DNA of 64,000 nucleotides from Lepas anatifera (lineage: Eukaryota; Arthropoda; Thecostraca; Lepadidae): assembly GCA_034440635.1 (NCBI GenBank), contig JAOTON010001709.1, positions 124,001 through 188,000 of the forward strand. The letters are read 5' to 3'. The stretch's first letter is position 1. The number at the start of each line of letters is the position of its first letter. This document shows positions 34,376 to 44,141 of this stretch, piece by piece. The translations under genes were made by a program, and so were the position numbers. The notes under the pieces are model-generated. The model was not told where the DNA came from, made no database searches, and saw only the letters and a program-made list of their open reading frames with translations.

Positions 34376-34814
34376 AAGGGAATGTGGCACCTTGGTTGAA
34401 TCCTAGAATGTAGTGTAATTAGGGTAACTTTTAGCTGAAAATCATGGAAGTGCATAATTTCTCTGAAAAATGTACTATAAGCTCTATATTTTGGATTTTT
34501 TAATGATCTTCTAGGGAAAGATATATCTGCCTGTGGTTAATGCCATGATCTGGAAACCAGTACCATATTCAATAGGCTTCAAGGGCTTTGATTGGGTGAT
34601 GCTCACAGTGACATCAGCATATGTCATCATACCAACAGCTGACAACTGTGGCCTGCTGCTAAGGTTACGGGTGTATTTCAGGTAGTTTCTAGCTTTTCTC
34701 TATGGAAATTTTGGGTTTTAAGACAAATGATATATAGAGTACCAGGTTTTCCGGTATGCTTTACAACTTGGCTGTCTGAGTTAGAATCATGTTACAATGG
34801 ATCCACATTCCCTT
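34376..34814 (+). mobile_element. MITE with AAGGGAATGTGGCACC termini, copy 2
   Basis: The ends are AAGGGAATGTGGCACCTTGG and GGATCCACATTCCCTT. The body matches 10282-10688 in inverted orientation, including CTGGAAACCAGTACCATATT and GCTTCAAGGGCTTTGATTGG. Confidence 0.75.
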
Positions 34815-34984
34815 CAATGTCTGCAAAACAACCCTTGTTATAATGGGTACACTCAAGAAAATAATATTTGTTACCTAAACTAATCAAAATTAGTAAAATA
34901 ATTAATGTCATCGCTACAGAAGTCCACAATTTTCCTATCAAGTTTTTTTCCAATGGCTCATTGTCACATCCTTAACATTGCACC

Positions 34985-35205
34985 TGACCAACAGTTACAA
35001 CCCTTCTACAGGAGGCAAAATTTGACAAACCAGTGCAAGTCAACAGCTCTCCATTCAGACATCTGGAGAGAAACAAGAAGATACCTTTCAGGCTCCGGGG
35101 GAAGCGATGAAATGATAGCTCAGGTGCTGACTGCTTGGAGTTGCTGCATCCAATGGCTCCACACCAAGCACTGTTATTCTTGTTTCTGGTTTTGAAAGGA
35201 TTCAT
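34985..35205 (-). pseudogene. THAP-domain relic
   Basis: The minus strand reads a CGAIGCSNSKQSAPELSFHRFP segment, the N-terminal half of a THAP zinc finger (C-x4-C followed by FHRFP). A frameshift follows, then a DLHWFVK segment and CDNEP, where a THAP domain would have its Trp and second zinc pair. THAP domains bind DNA and occur in host regulators and in P-type transposases. No transposase domain is adjacent, so this is a decayed exon or transposon fragment. Confidence 0.55.
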
Positions 35206-35419
35206 TGCTGCTTAATGAAGCATTTCTCTTGAAAGAAGACAGTTTTCAAACACATATTGAGCTAAATGCATGAAAAAGAAAGAACAGAGGTGTTCACCCA
35301 CAAAAGAAATGTATCATACTACAAGCAAAATGGCCAGGTAGCTTAATTACCTGCCTGCAGATTAGGACTGCATGGATTAGCATGGGCTTGTTAATCATAC
35401 ACAGGTCTAAGTGGCAAAG

Positions 35420-35665
35420 GAGGGTGTGTACCACCAATTGACCTCAACACCCCCTGAAATAGTCACAGGTCCCCCTGGGAGCTTGATGGAGCTCCCTGAA
35501 ATGTCGCTTCCCCACCCACGCCCTCCCAGGATGCAAAAATCAGTGCCCACCAATAGGATTTGGCACCCACATGATATATTTTGCTGACAAAGAGCAGCGC
35601 CTCCTGATCTGGATGGCGTCCCCCTGGTCAGGTGCCCACCCCAATTGGCAATCCTGGATCTGCCA
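35420..35665. mobile_element. MITE, GGCGGATCCAGGATTGCC family, copy 1
   Basis: The ordered blocks CAACACCCCCTGAAATAGTC, GAAATGTCGCTTCCCCACCC, GGATGCAAAAATCAGTGCCC, and a right end GGCAATCCTGGATCTGCC match 55155-55392, and the copy at 58533-58764 in reverse. The left end is degraded and no duplication was found. Confidence 0.65.
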
Positions 35666-35769
35666 ATGTTATTCAACAATGCAGGAACCTGATTTCCATG
35701 TATTGCCTGCTCCAGTGGAAAGTCCTTGCAATACCACAACCGCCTGCAGTTGAGAAAGTGTGCCTTTTA

Positions 35770-36493
35770 GTGGACCAAATAAAATACATAGGTAACAAAG
35801 TCTACACATGCATACAGAACATTTAAATAGGAAAATAAAAGGAAAGTCCTAACTCCTAATCATTACTACTATAAAGGTGCCCAAATTGAAATCTTGGATT
35901 GGTGAATAGGATGGGTTCACCAGATTAGTTACTGTAAGTGTAACGTTAGCCTAAATCTAACATAGAGAATATGAAATGTATTCTTGCTGAGCGACCTATG
36001 TTTCAGGCACAGATCCCGTGAGTAGCATTGCTGCAATCTATACATAGCGCAATGGTATAAAGACATGGAAATCAAGAGACTCTGGGGCGAAAAACACGAC
36101 AAGATGAAAATTACTACAAAAACAGGCACCACACCACAGGGAAAATTGTTCGTTCCCAAATAATAATATTACACTAACCACTATCACCGCAGATCACAAT
36201 AATCACGAACGAAGAATACATTATATGTATTCGGCGCTACTTTTTGTGATGACCGTATCGGCGCTAGATGGTGCAACTGTCGGTGTCACGTGACATGCGC
36301 ACCAAGCGCGGTGACCTCAGGTCGGGCGCAGCCACGAGTGGGCAGTAGTCGTCTGAGACTACTCGGGGTAAGTCCTCCATTCTCTCTCTCTCTAGCTGGC
36401 TACCCTGGGATCTCCGAGTGTCAGACGGGGGAAGATACGCACGCCGCCTTGGGCTCTCCGAGCGCTGTGCCCAAGGACACTGTTGTGTATTGC
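35770..36493. other. Unassigned stretch with an E-box palindrome
   Basis: It becomes GC-rich after 36250. GTCACGTGAC at 36286-36295 is a perfect palindrome containing an E box. CGGGGTAAGTCC at about 36364 looks like a splice donor, and a CT run with TAG follows. This might be a promoter-proximal segment of a host gene, but no coding exon can be supported. Confidence 0.3.
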
Positions 36494-36774
36494 CAGGGGC
36501 GTAGCCAGGATTTCGCTCAGGGAGGGGTGGCACCCCCGAAAAGGGTCCCCGCGACAGCGTCAAAAGGGCCCTGATGGGTAAAAAGGGCCCTGCTTGTTAC
36601 AGAATAGATTGCTGAAGAGGGCTTAAGAGCTTAAGAGCCTGGTATAAAATGAATTTGGTCACAGAGCATAGTGCGGGCGAGCCGCGCTTCGCGCGGCTCG
36701 TATCCTCAAGGGGGCCCTTCGGGCCCTCAGGGAGGGGCGGCTGTCCCTGCCGCCGCCCCTTGGCTACGCCTCTG
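36494..36774 (+). mobile_element. 281-bp hAT-like MITE, CAGGGGCGTAGCCAGGAT family
   Basis: It starts CAGGGGCGTAGCCAGGATTT and ends GGCTACGCCTCTG. The interior is GGGCCC-rich with a GCGAGCCGCGCTTCGCGCGG hairpin. It is the same family as 3307-3888 and longer. No 8-bp duplication is visible. Confidence 0.75.
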
Positions 36775-37171
36775 CCTTGGGCTCTCCGAGCATTGCACTG
36801 GCCAGTCTTGCCCACCCTGGTTTCTCACCGTTTTCGTTGTTAGTGTGTATCCCTGATTATTGATTGACTTCAAAACCAATATAGTGGCCATTTTCTCTTT
36901 ACGTTGTGTTCTACTGGAATTCTACGTTGCTCGGGTCCTGCTTGGTATATTTCTTCTACCTCTACTGCTTGGCCAGTAGGAACAAACATAACATTACGTT
37001 CCCGTCGTTCGCTCACGGTTTTTCACACCTTCACTATAGGGGCCTCGGAGATACCCCGCCTGTCTTTCCAAGGTGCGTGTTATGACATCACAGCCTAGGC
37101 CATTCAATGTTGATTTGAAGGTCACAGATCAAGGTAAAAGGTCATGGGTCAAGGTGGAACCCTATTTCCCA

Positions 37172-38732
37172 TTAACCCGCGCCCTGCCGGCGGTGCTGTT
37201 TTTTCCTCCTCTTGCCGTTTCAATGCGAATATCTACACCCAACTAACCGTCCCGATGATAATGCTCGGGGTAGCTGTTCCTATGTCAATTCTGCATCTTT
37301 CCCGACAAACAGAAAGTAGATACCTTTTCAACTTTTTGCATAAAGCGAAAGTTATTGAGATGATGTTCGCGCTTTTTTTACTCACGCCGGGCGGTGGCGG
37401 CCCGTGCCGCGGCCCGCTGGGGCCCGCGACAGCCTCTGACACACACCGGGCTCGTCAGCGCAGGCGGCAGGTAGAAGGGTGACAATTTTCGTGGTTTGGT
37501 CAGCTGATAGCGATCGAGGGGACGATAAGGACACACGTGAAAATACGGAACAATGGCCCAGCCAGCATCTCTAACGCTTGTTTCCTGGAAAACGTCCCCA
37601 GACGGCATGGCGACAGCGCCAGGGGGCTTGACAACATCAGCAGGGCCTAATGGGGTGAGAGGGGTGGTCTCAGGCCACCCTCCTTGTATCATGGCTACCC
37701 AGGGGAGATTTCCACGCCAAACTTGACATTGTGCCAGGTTCACAGCTGGATGGCAAAGGGACAATTTGCCGTGTAAAAGGGTAGTCAACGGATGGGGATG
37801 TAAAAAGATCCATGGGTAGTAATGGTGCAATTATCCCTAGCCTTTTAGTTCCTTGAATTTTCCTGTACATCTTATTGAATACTCATGTGATTAAAAAAAA
37901 TTGAATGACGAAAAACATACACACCCTCACTCCATGCATGCCTAGATTATAACATTTCCTTTTTATTTAGCTATTTCTGACACCACGTTACTCTGTGAAA
38001 ACTTGTGTCCGAATTCCCCGAAAACATCCCTTTTCTATGGATGCCATTTTCTTTCATCACAGCCGGGTATAGCGCATGTCAGTACGGCTAGGTTTAGCGA
38101 ACGGAGGTGCGATCTTTCCGTCAGTATCCAAGACAACACTATGCACGAAAAATCTAAATATGTCAAATTAATTCCCCGAAAATCCATATGTTCACAATGT
38201 GTATAAGCACAATGTAGAGGGGACTGCGACAGTTGTTTCCTAGGATATATCCGACAGGTCCCTAGTGGTTTATGGAGATGGCATATCAAACGTCAAAAAG
38301 TGTCTTTTTCGCTCTGGAAATGGTCCCATATAATTGTTTCGCCGTTGGGGCGTCATCACACAGCGAATGCACATGCCCGTCGGCCCGGCCGCCACACTCC
38401 GCGGGCAGGCACAGCGCCAGGTGCCGTAACCGTCTGTCTGAGGCTGTACCCGGGACACGGGGGAAACGGCAGCGCGCCGCGCATGGCGGCCGCTGTGGTC
38501 GGGATGATACTGCAAGGTTTGGTTAAAAGGACTAATTTAGGCACATTTGATAGGAATTCATGTGAGAAACATATACGAACAAAGTGAAAAATGATTGAGG
38601 GTTATTTTGAGTCCCTGTAAGGCACATACGACCGCCTACAATTCAAGTTCTCTATCAGTAAACCAGAGGAGGTTTTTTCAGACATGCCGGCAGGGCGCGT
38701 AATTCCCGGGGTGCCGGCAGAGCGCGGGTTAA
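37172..38732 (+). mobile_element. 1.56-kb TTAA element with 19-bp terminal repeats
   Basis: It begins TTAACCCGCGCCCTGCCGG and ends CCGGCAGAGCGCGGGTTAA, an 18/19 inverted match with TTAA at each edge, as in piggyBac-type transposons. A subterminal CATGCCGGCAGGGCGCG repeats the terminus near 38682. No ORF encodes a transposase, so it is non-autonomous. It differs from the 1.2-kb AGGTCA-rich TTAA family except at the outer TTAACC. Confidence 0.8.
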
Positions 38733-38739
38733 ACGGTTG

Positions 38740-39250
38740 ATATAGTGCAAGTTGTAGTAGACAGGAGATACGTAATATAGTGACGCCATAGGTCAATGAA
38801 CTTTAATGACCCTGACCGAAAAGTTTTAGTGAACATACTTCGGACATTCGGTCCATGACATCAGGTCACTTGCTCAATTCCCGCCTGGCACATGATCATT
38901 GCATTCCCCAAGTTCTACCCAGCACAGTCAAGATCTGTCTTAAATTACCTCGTTTGACCTTGAAGATCATCACCTAGGTCAATGAAAATAGGATGAAGGT
39001 TAGAACATTATGGTCCCCCCCAACGCGATCTTTCCTGAGCTTGGTTTCCTAGGTCATAGGGGATGCCTACCACCCCCCCTCCTACAGTGCAGGTGTTACG
39101 GGTTGCGTTCCGATTTAACGAAGCAATATGCCCGTGATCATTTTCAGAAACATTAAATTGTCACCATCCTCCCGCTGACCTTTATAAATAGCCACAAAAT
39201 GATAGGAAGAAGCGACGTGGGGCTTCTTCCCTATTACCGGCACTGCGTCG
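38740..39250. other. Unassigned stretch with several AGGTCA words
   Basis: It contains CATAGGTCAATGAAC, CATCAGGTCACTTGC, CACCTAGGTCAATG and CCTAGGTCATAGG, reminiscent of the AGGTCA-rich MITEs, but I can define no ends. Confidence 0.35.
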
Positions 39251-39254
39251 GTGA

Positions 39255-39366
39255 CGCGCCGTCCTATCTGCCACCCGGCCGGCCGCTAGGTGGCAGTGGC
39301 GGCGGCGCTGTCGCCGAGAACAATAGGGATTTGAGAGAGTTGCCCGTCCAGTACAGTAGTCCATGC
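39255..39366 (+). repeat. GC-rich repeat shared (inverted) with 33278-33720
   Basis: It runs from CCGTCCTATCTGCCACCC to CCAGTACAGTAGTCCATGC. The MITE copy 2 of the AGCCCTG family begins 86 bp further on. Confidence 0.55.
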
Positions 39367-39451
39367 AAAAGGTATGCGCAATCTTTTGTATTTGAAAGGG
39401 CCAGAAACTTCTGTGACATGACAAAGTTTGTTATACCTCCAGAAAACCTTT

Positions 39452-39760
39452 AGCCCTGTTCCAGCTGTCAGCAGGGTTTTGTCAGCACCAATCAGCGGGC
39501 CGCGTTGCGCCTACGTCACAGGACTGTAGCCTCTCCCCGGGAACTAGTTCTAGAGGTTTTACGGGCTGACGGCCTGCTGTTTGTGCTGATGAAAACCTGT
39601 AAGTGCACGAAGTGGCATTCTAATATTTTTTAATGGTGTAAAGTTTTAAGTTCCCTTTGCTTATCACGAACAAGAGGCGTTTATGGCGCTGATATTACTT
39701 TTCTGGAGGAGAGGTTAGAGGTCCTGCTGACAAAACTGTGCTGACAGCTGGAACAGGGCT
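39452..39760. mobile_element. AGCCCTGTTCCAGCTGT MITE, copy 2 (TSD TTT)
   Basis: It has AGCCCTGTTCCAGCTGTCAG at the left and GACAGCTGGAACAGGGCT at the right, with TTT on both sides. It is internally reversed relative to copy 1. Confidence 0.85.
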
Positions 39761-39769
39761 TTTGTTAGC

Positions 39770-40140
39770 TCACTGTTCCCATGTCACCGTTGGTGTTTTT
39801 TTCTGTGGGTTTTATATTTTAGTTTGGGGCAGTCCGGGGTTGTTTTGTGTTTTGTGCGGCGTTAACATGTTGTCATATCGTTCTTGGTGTATGTGGGAGG
39901 AGTAGTATTGGCGTTTGAGATTGGCGAGGGGACGTAATCAGGCAAGATATCACATCAATGGTGGTTGGCAATTCTACTTATATGGTTTGGGTATTCACTG
40001 TCATAATTTAGATGTGCATTATACCGGTTTTCATGCCCGGGATTCCTCTGCCAAGTGAGGCCAAAACAAGTCCCTGGTGAGCCCTAAATAAATCTGAAAA
40101 AGATACGTTTTCCACTTAAAATTGTGAATTTCAGGACACT
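39770..40140. other. Unassigned stretch
   Basis: It is G/T-rich on the plus strand (GTTGTTTTGTGTTTTGTGCG). No gene or element was recognised. Confidence 0.35.
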
Positions 40141-40474
40141 GGGATATTATCTGTGTATGAACAATGTTATTTTCAGAAACCAGTCTGCTCATAAATCCGA
40201 TCAGAACACCCACAAGCTATATATTTATATATATATATATATATATTTTTTTTAACATTGTCCAAGTCGTTCACAGTCCATAACTCACAAACCATAAGGA
40301 AGGATAGACCGTAGAAGAACGACAAGTAATGCCAACCATTTTTATGTTTTATGAGTTATGGAATCGTAAGGAAGGATAGGAGAACGACAAGCAATGCGTA
40401 CCATGTCTTATGGTTTATGAGCTATTGACTGTGAACGACTTGGACAGTGTTTTGAAATATATATATATATATAT

Positions 40475-40542
<68 letters not shown>

Positions 40543-40617
40543 CTTGTGGGTGTTTTGTTAGAATTGTTGAGCAGACTGGTTTTGAAAATAGCATTGCTCA
40601 TACACAGATAATATCCC
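40141..40617. repeat. 477-bp imperfect palindrome with (TA)n blocks
   Basis: The left arm (GGGATATTATCTGTGTATGA, CAGTCTGCTCA, ACCCACAAGCTATATA, GTCCAAGTCGTTCACAGTC) is mirrored on the right (GACTGTGAACGACTTGGAC, TATATAGCTTGTGGGTGTT, AGCAGACTGG, TCATACACAGATAATATCCC). The centre is near 40360. A pure TA run lies at 40457-40541, with shorter TA at 40218-40247. It abuts copy 2 of the 1.84-kb repeat. Confidence 0.85.
40457..40541. repeat. (TA)n microsatellite
   Basis: Nearly pure TA dinucleotides with one TAGATA interruption near 40475, inside the right arm of the palindrome. Confidence 0.95.
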
Positions 40618-42457
40618 TTTGATCCGGATTACCGAGTCATTATAGCTTAGGAGATGATAGCATTAATGAAACACCAGTTTCCACAGGCGTGTTTGCTGTC
40701 TCGGCCGTCGCCTGTTGACTCGGGGAGGTGACGGCTGCTCCTCTCATGACTGCTCGACCCGCTCGCTGAGCTCTCCTCTGCCATCGCGCTGTGGTTTCCT
40801 GACCGAGGCTGTCTGTCTGAAGGCGTCTGGCACTTGGCTGGTCGGCAAGAAACACTGTCTTCTGCTAGTCCATGCTCAAGTTCTCGGCTGCTGGTATCAA
40901 ACAGCGAATCCATCGCAGCAGTTGGTATCGTAGCTCGCTTGCCAAACTTGTTTGCATACTTCTTTTTGTACTCTTTCTTTCCAAAGCCCTTTTAGTTCCT
41001 TCAGTATGGCCTGATTTGCACGTGTATGGAGTGATACGCTGGCACACACATCCATAACCCCTGCTGTTACCCTGTTCTTCCATTCTTGCATAGGAATATG
41101 ACACTCATTGTTGCTCCGCTCCTCCATGAGTTCAATTCTTGTCATAAGAAGGCGCCCTATGATACACAAAACTCACGGTAAGACTCCTTTATTTCTTGCA
41201 GATATAACCGTCCCTCCATTTTCAATTTCCATCAGAGAACTGAAAGGAAAAGATAACGTAAACACTTAGATTATGCCGATGATTATCGATTATCATATGA
41301 TTATAGATTATTATCCAATGCAGCTAGTGCAAGGTGCGGAAACGTTGGAAAGCTTATTTTGTGATTTCCTACAACATATTTCCTTCAGTCCTTAAAACCT
41401 GGTGACCAATGCCATGTTTGTAAAAAAATGTTCGCACAATGCCAAACCAGTCGATTTCTTTCTGCTGGACCGCAACGTTAAAAATTGTCAATTCTATCCG
41501 TATACATAAAACATATAATTCTTCTCTGGGCCACAACAACCTCTATATATGTCAGAGGAGAGGTCGCTAGCTAGAGGTCGCTAGCCTCAAAACTGATACC
41601 CTCGCACTTCAGTCAAAGTAGGGTTGCTGCAGAGTCTTTTTGGCGCAAATACGGAAGCATTCAGTCGGTGAAGGCATAGGTGGAGAGACTATTTTAGTCG
41701 GAGGAAAGGTGTAAGTTGGAGGAAGGGCTTCCGCGTTGGTATGGCCGGGGGTGATTAGGCATATCACTTAAATGTTAATAGAGAAGTTCCAGACTCGGCT
41801 CAAACTGGGGGGCGGGGTTAGAGCTGCTGCCACACTGAAAGTTGGGTGCAACAGCCACCACCACAGCCCCCACGGTTCCTGTGTCTATTGGTAAAGGGTT
41901 ATGGTCGGGACTTCAGCAGCAGCAGCATATTTGGACATGGCATGCTTAAAATACCTGAGAAACAGTGTTAACAGCTTCAGTGCTGCTTGAAAACAGCTCT
42001 TTAAGTGCGTTTTTACAATCCAATTCGCAATTGTTTCTCACCTTTCACGTTGCTGTTCACATTCCCGGTCCTCGAGGGAATCAGTATTCACTTACCATGT
42101 CACGCCGCTAGCGCCATCTATGGAGACCCAGTGCAAGCTCAACTAAAAGTGGATATGATAAGCAAAAAATAACCATTATGTGTGCAAGTTATAACAACAA
42201 AAACAAAGCGAATGGAACACCAATGAACCAAACTACCAACCCAGTGCAATTTTTTCCACCTCGTTGGTAATATGGGTTGATGGAGAGCCAAAAAGTGGAA
42301 AATTGGGCAAAATGCAAAACCTTCAACTCGAGTGGGCCACCAAAAGTTTTTCGAAAATTGCATTTCTGATGAGCGCATCGCAATCAGCACCAAAAATGCA
42401 TCTAATGAACAACGATCCGTTACTTTCTGAAGAAAAAAACCTAAATCTGGACCAGGC
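40618..42457 (-). repeat. 1.84-kb dispersed repeat, copy 2
   Basis: This is the reverse complement of 29607-31435 along its full length. The minus strand keeps longer open frames than copy 1: one from 41169 to 40897 and one from 40913 to 40647. Its internal end adjoins the TA palindrome, which begins with the same GGGATATTA that borders copy 1. Confidence 0.85.
40647..41169 (-). pseudogene. Possible Myb/SANT-like protein fragment of the 1.84-kb repeat (one frameshift)
   Basis: The first frame contains ECHIPMQEWKNRVTAGVMD, then LHTRANQAILKELKGLWKER. The spacing of Trp, Arg-Thr-like and Lys-x-x-Trp resembles the Myb/SANT-like domain found in host factors and in PIF/Harbinger transposons; this is a tentative reading. 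At GATGGATTCG (about 40915) the frame shifts to MDSLFDTSSRELEHG and a Ser/Arg-rich tail ending near 40647. The homologous region in copy 1 has additional stops. Confidence 0.4.
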
Positions 42458-42479
42458 TAGTACACCAGTCACTCAGAGA

Positions 42480-43082
42480 GGCTTGGGGATGCCCAGCTTG
42501 TACCCTTTCTAATGTTCACCTTTGTTCGGCATTGAAAAAGACTAAAAATTGTCACCAAATATGACACATAAAATAATAACAGTCTTCACAATAATATGTC
42601 ATGCACCTTAAAGGCACTTGCCTTGCCTCCGATGGAGAACTGCATCGGAGACCCCAACGCATGGGCTGGATTCTTACTGAGCTCGAGCGGCTTGAGTTCC
42701 TAGTCAGGAAAACTGCTTTTTAAATCTAGACTACCACCAGACATCTGAATTAGCCCATTTAGTTTGGCTGATATTATAGATTATTAACAATTGAACTGAA
42801 TAAAATGTGGATAACATGTGATCATATCTGCATTTACTGCACTAAGCCTTAAGACTAAGACTAGAAAACATAAAATGCTAAATAAGATGATCAGAATACC
42901 GGAAATACAGTGTACCTATCAGCATGATGTTGGTAACAACTATTGGAAAATGCCTAAAGTTCAGTTTCCATAAAAAATGGCAAATTTGGCCTCCCCAAGA
43001 GTTTCCCAATTTCTGCCGGTTTAAACCAGTAAAAACCGGCTGGCGGCAGAAACCCCTTTCAACTGGCAAAAATACCAACCCT
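42480..43082. other. Unassigned AT-rich stretch
   Basis: No defined element or coding sequence. The last 100 bp contain GGTTTAAACCAGTAAAAACC, similar to the AAACCGGTTTAAGCCGG patch at 25955. Confidence 0.35.
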
Positions 43083-43409
43083 GCACCAGCCATCTAAAAT
43101 TATCACACCACCAGCCCCCAAAAATTAACACCAATCTGCCAAATACCAGGGAGAAAAATGCACACATTCCTACCCACACGATGCAATGCTATCTCTACCA
43201 TTACTTAGTTAAGGACTTTTTATAAGGCCCCCTCCTTTGTCTTAACCATTCAGCCATTATTTGTTTAGCTTAAGTGTCACATTCCTCGCACCAGTCTCAC
43301 AAATTCGCACCCAGGTTGATAAAATTCACACTACTTTGACTTGGTCCTGTCTCCCAAGGACACTCACACCCACGAGGCCTCATGGAAAATACAATAGTTT
43401 GCGCACTGG
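43083..43409 (+). mobile_element. CCAGTCTGCAAAGTATGG MITE, left-truncated copy
   Basis: It starts inside the family at GCACCAGCCATCTAAAATTA and runs to the right end TTTGCGCACTGG. The terminal CCAGTCTGC end is missing. It lies 120 bp from the next, complete copy. Confidence 0.7.
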
Positions 43410-43529
43410 GTTAAAGGTAGTCTTTCAAATTCTCGCACCCCAATAGTTTTTGAAAATACACACCCCTAACTGAAGGACAACACACTAATGCATTAAAGAC
43501 CAGTAATGGATGAGATACCTCACCAGGAT

Positions 43530-43910
43530 CCAGTCTGCAAAGTATGGCAGCAGGCCAGACGAGTCGCACCAGCCATCTAAAATTCTCGCACCACTAGCCT
43601 CCAAAAATTCCAACCAATCTGCCACAACCAGGCAGAAAAATGCACCCATTCCTGCCCACACGATGCAATGCTACCTCTATCATTAGTCGGTTAGTTAAGG
43701 ACTTTTTATATGGCCCCCTCCTGTGTCTTAATAACCATTCAGCTATTAATTGTTCAGTTTAAGTGTCGCCTTCATTGCACCAGTCTCACAACTTTGTACC
43801 AGGTTGAAAACATTCTCACCAGGTTGATAAAATTCCCACCACTCGGTCCTGTCTCCAAGGGCACTCGCACCAATGAGATCTCGTTGAAAATGTCATACTT
43901 TGCACACTGG
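43530..43910 (+). mobile_element. CCAGTCTGCAAAGTATGG MITE, complete copy
   Basis: It runs from CCAGTCTGCAAAGTATGGC to ATACTTTGCACACTGG. Flanks ACCAGGAT and ACTTGGAT match at 6/8. It forms the outer part of the inverted arms around the foldback element. Confidence 0.8.
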
Positions 43911-44097
43911 ACTTGGATGCCCACCAAAAACAAAATCTTACACCTAGAGTAACCCAAGATAATAAAGTGGGCTTTCAGCCTGGCATGATATTTCCTTAGC
44001 AGTTCCTATTTTGAAAATAATTTGCAGAAAACATTGTTGATATGGCTGTACCTACAGTGAGAATCTAGTTTTTCGCCATTAGTTTCTTGAATCAGTG
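43530..44097 (+). repeat. Outer inverted arm, left (pairs with 47471-47925)
   Basis: It contains the MITE plus 180 bp of shared flank: ACACCTAGAGTAACCCAAGA, AGCAGTTCCTATTTTGAAAA, AACATTGTTGATATGGCTGT and GAATCTAGTTTTTCGCC. The same order appears inverted at 47471-47650, so the MITE and its flank were duplicated together. Confidence 0.8.
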
Positions 44098-44141
44098 AGA
44101 ATCATTTTTTCGCCATACATTCCTCATTCTGCTCCTGACCT

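Noticed and set aside
36250..36490. A host-gene promoter and first exon (E box, CT tract, GGGTAAGT)
   Set aside because: Suggestive words only. No coding exon or downstream gene could be linked, so it is noted but not called.
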